The notes under the pieces: model-generated
What the model saw: only the letters and a program-made list of their open reading frames with translations
Told to the model about the DNA's origin: nothing
Databases searched by the model: none
Shown here: piece by piece, positions 1 to 6,484 of the stretch
Layout of the letters: every line of letters begins with the position of its first letter
Numbering within the stretch: position 1 is the stretch's first letter
Program-made: the position numbers and the translations under genes
NCBI GenBank assembly: GCA_041581335.1
Contig: JBFIDG010000013.1
Coordinates: 1-24,484 of the forward strand
Length of the DNA: 24,484 nt
From: JBFGSX01 sp041581335
GTDB taxonomy: Archaea > Thermoplasmatota > E2 > JACPAO01 > JAHFTW01
Direction of reading: 5' to 3'

Positions 1-377
1 CCCAGAGCGATGGGGCCTAGGCGATGGGCGGCCAGCATGCCGGCCGTCCAAGCGATGGCGATCCACGGGCCGGCTTTGCGGAAGGGCTTGACGAGCCAGG
101 TCTCGAGAGTGCCCAGGAACGACAAGTAGAGGCCGGCGGAGACCAGGAGACCCATCTCGCCCACCACCAGGAGCGCGTACGCGATGCGTGGATCCATCGT
201 GAAATAGGGCAGCCCCACCATGCCCAGAAAGAACGTGCCATCTGCGACCAGGAACAACGCCAGGCGTCGGTTGGCGGCGCGCCGCGGCTGCGCCAAGTAG
301 ACGGCCGCCGCAAGCGTCCAGGCAAGGAGCCCCGCCGTCGTCGCGATGAGGCCGAACGGGCGCCAGACAAGATCCAC
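1..377 (-). CDS. Multi-pass membrane protein of unknown function (3' end outside window)
   Basis: About 125 residues are visible, running off the left edge. The chain is strongly hydrophobic, with about four predicted membrane segments separated by short basic or acidic loops (a loop containing RRAANRR, then segments around LALFLVADGTFFLGMVGLPYF, YALLVVGEMGLLVSAGLYLSFLG and AIAWTAGMLAA). An in-frame TAA at 402-404 lies nine codons before the GTG at 375-377. That GTG is the only ATG, GTG or TTG between the stop and the hydrophobic core, which fixes the start. A TAAG box sits about 26 nt before it, so the gene probably has its own leaderless promoter in the 37-nt gap after the transporter gene. 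I do not recognise the family. The pattern resembles N-terminal multi-TM sensor modules, but nothing diagnostic is in view. Confidence 0.7.
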   Translation of the reverse strand, partial: MDLVWRPFGLIATTAGLLAWTLAAAVYLAQPRRAANRRLALFLVADGTFFLGMVGLPYFTMDPRIAYALLVVGEMGLLVSAGLYLSFLGTLETWLVKPFRKAGPWIAIAWTAGMLAAHRLGPIAL

Positions 378-398
378 GCGCCACGACGGCTTGGTGAC

Positions 399-407
399 TT
401 CTTAGGT
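399..407 (-). promoter_or_regulatory. TATA-like box of the left-edge membrane protein gene
   Basis: On the minus strand this reads CCTAAGAAG. The TAAG core is centred about 26 nt upstream of the GTG start at 377, the spacing expected for a leaderless archaeal transcript. It lies wholly inside the short gap after the AI-2E gene stop. The match is by eye. Confidence 0.4.
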
Positions 408-414
408 GGTGCGG

Positions 415-1479
415 TCAGACCCGCCACGGCGTCGAGTCGTCGTCCCCACGGATGCCGAATTCCTTGCGGTAGACGTTGAGGATCGTGACGAAGATCGACA
501 ACACCAGCGGACCCAGGATGAGGCCGCTGAAGCCGAACACGGCGATGCCGCCCAGGACACCGAGCAGGACGACGACCGGGTGGACGTGGGCCTTGGAGCC
601 GATGAGCTTGGGGCGGATGATGTTGTCAATGGTGCTGACGAGGATGCCGCTGTAGACTGCCAAGCCGATGGCGCTGAACTTGTCGCCGCCGATGATCCAC
701 AGGTACATCACGGCAGGCACCCAGACGAGCGGCGGGCCGACGATGGGCAGTAATGCCAAAATGAACATCAGCACGCTCCAGAAGATGACATTGGGGACGC
801 CGAAGATCCAGAACCCGATGCCTCCGATGGCGGCTTGGATCAAGGCGGTGAGGACCTGTCCGTACATGACGGCCTTGACCACGAGTTCGATCTCGTGGAA
901 CATCAGGTCTCGGTGCGCCTCCTGCATGGGCAGGATCTCTTGCAGGAAACGGATGAGTCGGGGACCGTCGAGGTAGACGTAGTACATCACGTAGATCAGG
1001 ATGAAGATCCCAATCACTGCTTCGGCCAATGCGCTGAACAGATTGTTGACGAGGCTTGTGACGACGCCTTGCACGTTCTGCTCCAAGCGTTCGAAGACGA
1101 AGTCGTTGGTGGGGTCCGCTCCTTCGCGGCCGAGGAGTCGGTTGAAGTCCTGCCGGAGCTCCGTCGTGATGTTGTCAAGGCTTCCGGCGCCGACACTCTG
1201 GCCGACTCCTTGCAGTTCCTTGGCGAGTTCACCCACGATGAAGCCCAAAGGCACCAGCACGGCGCCTAGCATCACGATGAGCAGCACGAACGCGGCCAGC
1301 TGCCGATAGCGTAGTCGTTTGACCAGCCACGGGAAGGCTGGATACGTCAAGTAGGCAAGGAACAACGCCACGAGGACGTAGTCCACGAAGACGCTGACGA
1401 TGCGGAAGGAGACGATGCCGAGCGCGAGCAGGAGTCCGAACAGGAACCATGGGCTCAAGCGGCGCTTGGAAAGGACCAC
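415..1479 (-). CDS. AI-2E family transporter (PerM/UPF0118-type membrane protein)
   Basis: This is a 354-residue polytopic membrane protein of the usual length for the AI-2E/PerM family, whose characterised members export small molecules or act as ion antiporters. The family architecture is clear. Two N-terminal hairpins come first, followed by a soluble segment of about 60 residues (roughly 95-150) and two closely spaced segments around FILIYVMYYVYLDG. The conserved C-terminal half contains PIVGPPLVWVPA, the STIDNIIRPKLIGSKAHVHP loop and GGIAVFGFSGLILGPLVLS. The start is GTG, with a CCTAAA box 27 nt upstream. It follows topA on the same strand after 56 nt but appears to have its own promoter. 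The substrate cannot be inferred; in archaea 'AI-2' is only a family name. Family assignment is secure, function is not. Confidence 0.9.
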   Translation of the reverse strand: MVLSKRRLSPWFLFGLLLALGIVSFRIVSVFVDYVLVALFLAYLTYPAFPWLVKRLRYRQLAAFVLLIVMLGAVLVPLGFIVGELAKELQGVGQSVGAGSLDNITTELRQDFNRLLGREGADPTNDFVFERLEQNVQGVVTSLVNNLFSALAEAVIGIFILIYVMYYVYLDGPRLIRFLQEILPMQEAHRDLMFHEIELVVKAVMYGQVLTALIQAAIGGIGFWIFGVPNVIFWSVLMFILALLPIVGPPLVWVPAVMYLWIIGGDKFSAIGLAVYSGILVSTIDNIIRPKLIGSKAHVHPVVVLLGVLGGIAVFGFSGLILGPLVLSIFVTILNVYRKEFGIRGDDDSTPWRV

Positions 1480-1502
1480 GATAGCTCAGACCACTGTCTG
1501 GG

Positions 1503-1510
1503 CTTTAGGC
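1503..1510 (-). promoter_or_regulatory. TATA-like box of the AI-2E transporter gene
   Basis: The minus-strand sequence is GCCTAAAG, with the TAAA core centred 26-27 nt upstream of the GTG at 1479. No Shine-Dalgarno sequence is visible in between, consistent with a leaderless mRNA. Confidence 0.5.
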
Positions 1511-1535
1511 GGATTGGTCGAAAACGCCAACCGGA

Positions 1536-4157
1536 TCACTTCTTCGCGGTCTTCTTGGCCGCCGCTTTCTTGGCAGGGGCCTTCTTGGCCGCCGACTTCT
1601 TCGCGGGCGCCTTGCGGGTCTTCTTGACAGGGCCCTTGGCGATCTTCTCGGCGATCAACTCGACGGCCTGCTCCAGGGTGAACGTGGCCGGATCGACGCC
1701 CTTGGCAAGGCTGGCATTGGTGGTCTCGTGCTTGACGTACGGACCGTAGCGCCCTTCCAGCAGTTGGATGGGTTTGCCGTCCTTCGGGTGCGCCCCCATC
1801 TCCTTGATGACGGCGGGGCCACGGCGGCCTGCCTTGGGCTTGGCAAGCAGCTCGAGCGCCTCGTCGAGGGCGATGTGCTGCATCTGATCCGGGTCCTTCA
1901 GGCTGCGGAACTCCGGCTTGCTGCCATCGCCTTTGTCGTGGGCGATGTAGGGGCCGAAGCGACCCAGGTTGGCCAGGACGACGCCGCCTTCGGGGTGGGG
2001 TCCGACCTCGCGAGGGAGGCTCAGTAGGAAGATGGCGTCGAGGAGGTTGGCGTCGCTGGTGGACTTGCCCTTGGGGAGGCTGGCGCGCTTGGGCTTCTTT
2101 TTGCTGCCCTCCTCGACATCGCCGAGCTGGTAGTAGGGGCCGAAGCGGCCGTCCAGGACGTAGATGGGTTCGCCGGTCTCTGGGAACTTCCCGATGGCTT
2201 TCGGGCCTTCGATCTTCGCGAGCAGGAGTTCGTCGACGCGTTCGGCGGTCAGCTCGTCGGGCGTCAGTTCTTCTGGCAGACTGGCGTTGACCTTCTCGCC
2301 GTCCCGCAGGGCTTCCACGTAGGGTCCGAAGCGGCCGATGCGGACGGTGAAGTCTGCGGTGGCGAAGGTGGGGCCGAGGTCGATGGCGCGGGCCTGTTCG
2401 GGGTCGATGGTCTCGAGCCGCTCGTCGATGTGCGCTTGTAGGCCGTCGGGGCCAAGGAAGAACTCGGACAGGAACGGCACCCATTCCGCAGTCCCTGCGG
2501 CGATGTCGTCGAGGGCCTGTTCCATCTTGGCGGTGAACTTCAGGTCGACCAGTTCGGGGAAATTGCGCTCCAGGAGGCCGGTGACCGCGAAGGCGGTGAA
2601 GCTGGGGACGAGTGCTTTGCCTTTCTTGACGACGTAGCCGCGGTTCTGGACGGTGTCCAAGATGCTGGCGTACGTCGAGGGCCGGCCGATGGCTTCGGCT
2701 TCGAGGGCCTGGACGAGGCTTGCTTCTGTGAAGCGGGCGGGGGCCTTGGTCTCGTGGCCGTCGGCGACGACCTCTTTGCATGCAGGCTGGTCGCCGGCTG
2801 CGATGGGGGGCAGCTCAGCACCGTCGTCGCCGCGGCTCGGGTAGACGGCCCGCCAGCCTGGGAAATCGACGACCTTGCCGCTGGCACTGAAGCGTGCGTC
2901 CTCGGCCTCGATGGTGACGGTGGTCTGCGTGTAGCGTTCGTTCTCCATCTGGCAGGCAAGGGTGCGTTGCCAGATGAGGCGGTAGAGTTGCTTCTCGGCG
3001 CCGGCCAGGCCGGCCCGGTCGGGGTGCGTGTATTCGCTGCCGGCCGGACGGATGGCCTCGTGGGCCTCTTGCGCGTTGCTGTCCTTCTTGCCCTTGTAGA
3101 AGCGGGGTTCCTTAGGGACGTAGGTGTCGCCGAATTCGACCTTGATGGCGGAGCGGGCGCCTTCGATCGCTTCTTGGCTCAAGGCGACCGAATCCGTACG
3201 CATGTAGGTGATCAATCCAGCTTCGTAGAGGCGCTGGGCCGTGCGCATGGCGTCCTTGGCGCTCATGTTGAGGCGGTTGTTGGCCTCTTGCTGGAGGGTG
3301 CTGGTGATGAACGGCGGCTTGGGGCGGGACTGCTTCTCGGTCTGGTCGACGTCGGTGACGTTCCAGGTGGCGCGGCGCAGACGGTCGCGCAGGGCTTCCG
3401 CGTCCTCTTGGCCAAGCACCGTGACGTCGCGGCCGGCGATGAGTCGGCCGTCGTCTCCGAAGTCTTTGCCGCTGGCGACGCGCTTGCCGCCCACGGCCTG
3501 GAGGCGTGCTTCGAAGAGGCCGCCGTTGTCCAGGTGGGCCAAGAGGTCCCAGTAGCTGGCGGCGGTGAAGGCCATGCGTTCCCGTTCACGCATGACGACG
3601 AGGCGGACGGCGACCGACTGGACGCGACCGGCGCTGAGGTTGCCGCCGACCTTCTTCCACAGCAGGGGGCTCAGGGCGTAGCCGTACAGGCGGTCAAGGA
3701 TGCGGCGGGTCTCTTGCGCCTGGACGAGATTGAGGTCCAGTTCGCGGGGGTTGGCCACGGCGGCTTGGACCGCCTTCTTGGTGATCTCGTTGAACACCAT
3801 GCGCTTGACGGGGACCTTCGGGTCGAGGGCCTCCACGAGGTGCCACGAGATGCTCTCTCCTTCGCGGTCCTCATCAGTGGCGAGGTAGAGCGAGTCGCAG
3901 TCCTTCAGCTTCTTCTTGAGTTGGGTGATGACCTTGCCCTTGCCGCGGATCGTGATGTAGTACGGCTTGAAGTCGTTCTCGATGTCGATGCCGTAGTCCG
4001 CCCACGGCTTGCCTTTGATGGCTTCCGGGATCTCGGATTTGTTGCTGGGCAGGTCACGGATGTGGCCGACGCAGGAGTCCACCTCGTAGCCGTCGCCCAA
4101 GAATTGTTGGATCTTCTTGACCTTGGCAGGCGATTCCACGATGACGAGGCGGGTCAC
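1536..4157 (-). CDS. topA: DNA topoisomerase I, bacterial type IA
   Basis: This type IA topoisomerase (873 residues) relaxes negatively supercoiled DNA by transient single-strand cleavage. The N-terminal Toprim domain shows VIVESPAK (5-12, catalytic Glu8) and DEDREGE (95-101). The active-site tyrosine is Tyr318 in YMRTDS (318-323). Other family landmarks are SAGRVQSVAVRL (175-186), AHEAIRP (365-371) and GRPSTYASI (491-499). Instead of tetracysteine zinc fingers, the C-terminus carries four GR[F/Y]GPY-type repeats (608, 670, 732, 802), as in bacterial, for example actinobacterial, TopA. It ends in a tail of about 30 residues built from Lys-Ala motifs (841-873) that should bind DNA. Only four cysteines occur in the protein, so zinc ribbons are truly absent. 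The start is GTG. The bacterial-type enzyme in an archaeal context suggests horizontal transfer. Identification is very secure. Confidence 0.97.
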   Translation of the reverse strand: MTRLVIVESPAKVKKIQQFLGDGYEVDSCVGHIRDLPSNKSEIPEAIKGKPWADYGIDIENDFKPYYITIRGKGKVITQLKKKLKDCDSLYLATDEDREGESISWHLVEALDPKVPVKRMVFNEITKKAVQAAVANPRELDLNLVQAQETRRILDRLYGYALSPLLWKKVGGNLSAGRVQSVAVRLVVMRERERMAFTAASYWDLLAHLDNGGLFEARLQAVGGKRVASGKDFGDDGRLIAGRDVTVLGQEDAEALRDRLRRATWNVTDVDQTEKQSRPKPPFITSTLQQEANNRLNMSAKDAMRTAQRLYEAGLITYMRTDSVALSQEAIEGARSAIKVEFGDTYVPKEPRFYKGKKDSNAQEAHEAIRPAGSEYTHPDRAGLAGAEKQLYRLIWQRTLACQMENERYTQTTVTIEAEDARFSASGKVVDFPGWRAVYPSRGDDGAELPPIAAGDQPACKEVVADGHETKAPARFTEASLVQALEAEAIGRPSTYASILDTVQNRGYVVKKGKALVPSFTAFAVTGLLERNFPELVDLKFTAKMEQALDDIAAGTAEWVPFLSEFFLGPDGLQAHIDERLETIDPEQARAIDLGPTFATADFTVRIGRFGPYVEALRDGEKVNASLPEELTPDELTAERVDELLLAKIEGPKAIGKFPETGEPIYVLDGRFGPYYQLGDVEEGSKKKPKRASLPKGKSTSDANLLDAIFLLSLPREVGPHPEGGVVLANLGRFGPYIAHDKGDGSKPEFRSLKDPDQMQHIALDEALELLAKPKAGRRGPAVIKEMGAHPKDGKPIQLLEGRYGPYVKHETTNASLAKGVDPATFTLEQAVELIAEKIAKGPVKKTRKAPAKKSAAKKAPAKKAAAKKTAKK

Positions 4158-4179
4158 TGAGGCCGGCCGACGATGGGTC

Positions 4180-4192
4180 TTTGCCTAAACCC
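4180..4192 (-). promoter_or_regulatory. Candidate TATA region of topA
   Basis: On the minus strand a TTTAGGCAAAG stretch lies 24-34 nt before the topA GTG start. It is the only A/T-rich patch in an otherwise GC-rich 144-nt gap. Assignment is by position only. Confidence 0.3.
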
Positions 4193-4199
4193 TTCCGCA

Positions 4200-4245
4200 G
4201 GGGCCTCGCGGTGGCACCCCGTAGGGGTGGGGCCGCCGAGGCCCC
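4200..4245 (-). terminator. Strong 46-nt hairpin between the VIT-VWA gene and topA
   Basis: A perfect 9-bp outer stem (GGGGCCTCG at 4200-4208 with CGAGGCCCC at 4237-4245) continues into CGG/CCG with one bulged base. After a small internal loop, a 6-bp stem (CACCCC 4215-4220 with GGGGTG 4224-4229) closes a three-base loop. It lies about 55 nt past the VIT-VWA stop and upstream of the presumed topA TATA region. It is therefore more likely a 3' structure of the VIT-VWA transcript than part of the topA leader. There is no adjacent T-run, so termination is an inference. Confidence 0.45.
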
Positions 4246-4301
4246 CGGTGGGCCGCGCTGGACGCCACCCCGGAACGGGCTTGCAGCGGGGCCGTGCCGG
4301 T

Positions 4302-6275
4302 TCAGGGACGCCGGCGCAGCACCACGGCCATGGCAGCCAGGACCGCGACGACGAGCGGCAGGCCAAGACCTGGCGTCTGGGCGTCACCACCATCCTCCTC
4401 GGCGGCCTCGCCTGGACTCGTGGGCGTCGCCGGCGTGGCAGGCGGCATGCTGGGCGAGGCGGACCCGCCGGTGCTCGAACCCGGCGCCCCCGGGGCGCCA
4501 TCTGCCGAGGTCTCTTCGCCCCGGTGGCTTGGCTCGAAGGTCCTGACCGGGTCGTCGAGCTCGGTGCTGATGACGAGGCTGGTGTATTCCGTGACGAAGC
4601 GCCATTCGAGGGCGATCTCCTTGATGGCCGCGACCCAAGCGGCCTGTTCACCTTCGGCGTCGATCAGTGCTTGGTAGTGTTGGATCTGTGCGTAGGCGAC
4701 GATGCGGGGCAGCAGGGTGCTGCCGCCACCTACGGCCTTGTCGAAGGCGTAGGTGCGTGGACCGTCGGCTGCGTCGCCCTTGACGCTGCCCGTGAGGCGC
4801 GTCATGGAGGCGTCGAAGGTGCCCACGACGAGCAGTTCGCTGCCCTGGAACAGCACGGGTGCGCTGTTGCGGAAGGCTTGGACTTCGCCGCTGTAACTGA
4901 CGACGACGTTCTCCAGGACGGGCGTGGCGAGGGCGGCCATGAACCGGCGCAGATCCACTTCTGCACCATCACCTTGCGGGACGAGCAAGGCGCTGCCACC
5001 GTTGTCCCTGGCGAGTCCCGCGACGAGGCCGTAGTCGGCGCCGCTGCCGAAGGCGAGTGCGAACAAGCGGACGTCGCCAGGGTTCTGCTCCTTGGCCAAG
5101 GCGCGCAGCCCATCACGGCCTGTGACGCCGACGGTGGCTTGTCCGTCGGTCAGGAACACCAAGATGCGGCTGCGGGGCTCGAGGCACGGACCTGGCGGGG
5201 ACGCGACGGAGTCGCAGGCGGACGTGCCGGCGTACGCCTTGAAACCGTCGCGTAGCCCGGCTTCGATGTTGGTCGAGCCGCCTGCGAAGAACTCCTGCAC
5301 GAGCTTGCGGCCGGCCTGGACGCGGTCTGCGTCGGCGGCCTCCAGCGTGCCCATGCGGGTGTAGGTGCCGCTGTTGAACTCGACGATGGCGAGCCGATCA
5401 GCATCATCGAGCATGCCGATGACCTGGACGGCGGCATCCTGCATCTGTTCCAGTTTGTCTTCGCTGCCCATGGAGCCGCTCGTGTCGAGCACCAGCACAA
5501 GATCGAGCGGCAGTTGCGCAGCGTCCGCCGGCGCCCTGAACGGGTGGGCGAAGTAGCCGACGCCGTCGACGATGATGGATTGCACGGCACCGCCGTCGCC
5601 GGTCGGCGGGATGGCGTAGTGGACGCTGAAGGGCGTCGCGGCCTCGGCGTGGCGTGGCCCGACGCTATGGGATGCGCTGCGGCAGCCGCTGGCTTGACTG
5701 GTGCTGCCCGCCGGGGTCGTGGTGAGGCTGCTGACGCCGGCACTGTGGCAGACGCGGACGTCGAAGCGGGCGCCGAGGTCTTCGCCGAAGCCGCTGACGG
5801 GTGCTTCAAGGGGCAAGCTGTAGACGTCTTGGTCCGCACTGAGGTAGATCTCGTAGGTCAGGATCGCTTGGACGGATTCGAACTCGGCGACGTTGACCAA
5901 GAAGGCATAGGTCTGGGTGCCTCGCTTCTTCTCGATGAGACCCGCCGTGTTCTCTTGCTGCTTCTGCTCCTCGTATTCTTGGCGAGCTTTGTCGCGGTCT
6001 TCGATGCGCCCTTCCCAGAGGGAGCCGTCGCGCTCGATGCTGAACCCGGTGACGAAGGCGTCCGCCGGAACGCGGACCTGGAATGGGAACTCCGGGTCCG
6101 GGCCGCGGTTGCCGATGTCCGCGATGATGGAAACCGTGGCGTAGTTGTCGACGACCTCGGCCTCGACGGTCGTATAGACTGTCCATACGCTGCCGGGGGG
6201 CGGCGAGGGTTCCGGATGGCTCGCCCCTGCCAGCGGCAGGAGAAGGATGAGTGCGATGGCCGCGAGTCGGGACAT
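4302..6275 (-). CDS. Secreted VIT-VWA domain protein with C-terminal membrane anchor
   Basis: The protein has 657 residues when started at the ATG at 6275, which puts a clean signal peptide first (MSRLAAIALILLLPLAG). A VIT (vault/inter-alpha-trypsin-like) domain spans about 30-150, with the typical KARQEYEEQK and F-E-S-V-QAILTYEIYL patterns. A von Willebrand A domain follows. Its metal site (MIDAS) is complete: Asp264-x-Ser266-x-Ser268 (DTSGS), Thr335 (GGSTN) and Asp377 (LTDGQ). The C-terminus is a Gly/Ala/Ser/Pro-rich linker, then TPGLGLP, a hydrophobic stretch and RRRP. This resembles the PGF-CTERM archaeosortase tripartite signal, with PGL in place of PGF. The predicted role is cell-surface, metal-dependent protein binding, as in inter-alpha-trypsin heavy chains. 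The ligand is unknown. A TATA box and palindrome precede the start. Confidence 0.9.
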   Translation of the reverse strand: MSRLAAIALILLLPLAGASHPEPSPPPGSVWTVYTTVEAEVVDNYATVSIIADIGNRGPDPEFPFQVRVPADAFVTGFSIERDGSLWEGRIEDRDKARQEYEEQKQQENTAGLIEKKRGTQTYAFLVNVAEFESVQAILTYEIYLSADQDVYSLPLEAPVSGFGEDLGARFDVRVCHSAGVSSLTTTPAGSTSQASGCRSASHSVGPRHAEAATPFSVHYAIPPTGDGGAVQSIIVDGVGYFAHPFRAPADAAQLPLDLVLVLDTSGSMGSEDKLEQMQDAAVQVIGMLDDADRLAIVEFNSGTYTRMGTLEAADADRVQAGRKLVQEFFAGGSTNIEAGLRDGFKAYAGTSACDSVASPPGPCLEPRSRILVFLTDGQATVGVTGRDGLRALAKEQNPGDVRLFALAFGSGADYGLVAGLARDNGGSALLVPQGDGAEVDLRRFMAALATPVLENVVVSYSGEVQAFRNSAPVLFQGSELLVVGTFDASMTRLTGSVKGDAADGPRTYAFDKAVGGGSTLLPRIVAYAQIQHYQALIDAEGEQAAWVAAIKEIALEWRFVTEYTSLVISTELDDPVRTFEPSHRGEETSADGAPGAPGSSTGGSASPSMPPATPATPTSPGEAAEEDGGDAQTPGLGLPLVVAVLAAMAVVLRRRP

Positions 6276-6279
6276 ACCA

Positions 6280-6299
6280 GACCGTGAACGTTCACGGAC
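6280..6299. promoter_or_regulatory. Palindromic operator between TATA box and start of the VIT-VWA gene
   Basis: CCGTGAACGTTCACGG at 6282-6297 is a perfect 16-bp palindrome. After one mismatched base on each side, two further complementary bases extend the symmetry to 6280-6299. It occupies positions -5 to -24 relative to the ATG at 6275. That places it between the TATA box and the likely leaderless transcription start, where a bound homodimer would block RNA polymerase. The regulator is unknown. Confidence 0.6.
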
Positions 6300-6305
6300 T
6301 ATAAT
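6299..6305 (-). promoter_or_regulatory. TATA box of the VIT-VWA gene
   Basis: The minus-strand sequence is ATTATAG, with TATA at 6300-6303, centred 26-27 nt upstream of the ATG at 6275. It directly abuts the palindrome. This is one of the best TATA matches in the window. Confidence 0.6.
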
Positions 6306-6395
6306 GGGCCGTCGTTCGTCGGGGATTTCCCCACCCTGGGCCCGGCCACCTGCGGTTGCACTCCTGTTGGCCTTCCTGCAAACGGGCACGGGCCC

Positions 6396-6445
6396 TCAAG
6401 TCTTGTCTGGCCCCGGTGACAACAAGGCCCCTCCAGGGCACTTGA
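6396..6445. other. Nested inverted repeats upstream of the histidine kinase gene
   Basis: TCAAGT (6396-6401) is mirrored by ACTTGA (6440-6445). Inside it TTGTC (6403-6407) is mirrored by GACAA (6418-6422) across 10 nt. This could be a regulatory element or an RNA structure. Both stems are short and may be coincidental. The rest of the 6306-6470 gap shows no gene; it becomes A/T-rich just before the kinase ribosome binding site. Confidence 0.2.
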
Positions 6446-6470
6446 TTCGTGCAAACAAGTTAACAAAACA

Positions 6471-6476
6471 AGGTGA
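6471..6476 (+). promoter_or_regulatory. Shine-Dalgarno site deciding the histidine kinase start
   Basis: AGGTGA matches the archaeal anti-SD complement GGAGGTGATC and lies 8 nt before the ATG at 6485. The in-frame GTG at 6473 lies inside this site and is therefore rejected as a start. Unlike most genes here, this one has a leadered mRNA. Confidence 0.6.
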
Positions 6477-6484
6477 ATCGCCCA

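Noticed and set aside
1486..2781. 431-codon Arg/Pro-rich frame on the same strand as topA
   Set aside because: It is a shadow of topA in another frame, with a composition dominated by Arg, Pro and Gly and no domain.
2754..4160. 468-codon open frame antisense to topA
   Set aside because: It is a mirror of topA codon usage in GC-rich DNA. topA has all catalytic motifs on the other strand, and the antisense product has no recognisable domain.
4173..5255. 360-codon plus-strand frame opposite the VIT-VWA gene
   Set aside because: It is an antisense shadow. The VIT-VWA protein has a signal peptide, MIDAS motif and C-terminal anchor.
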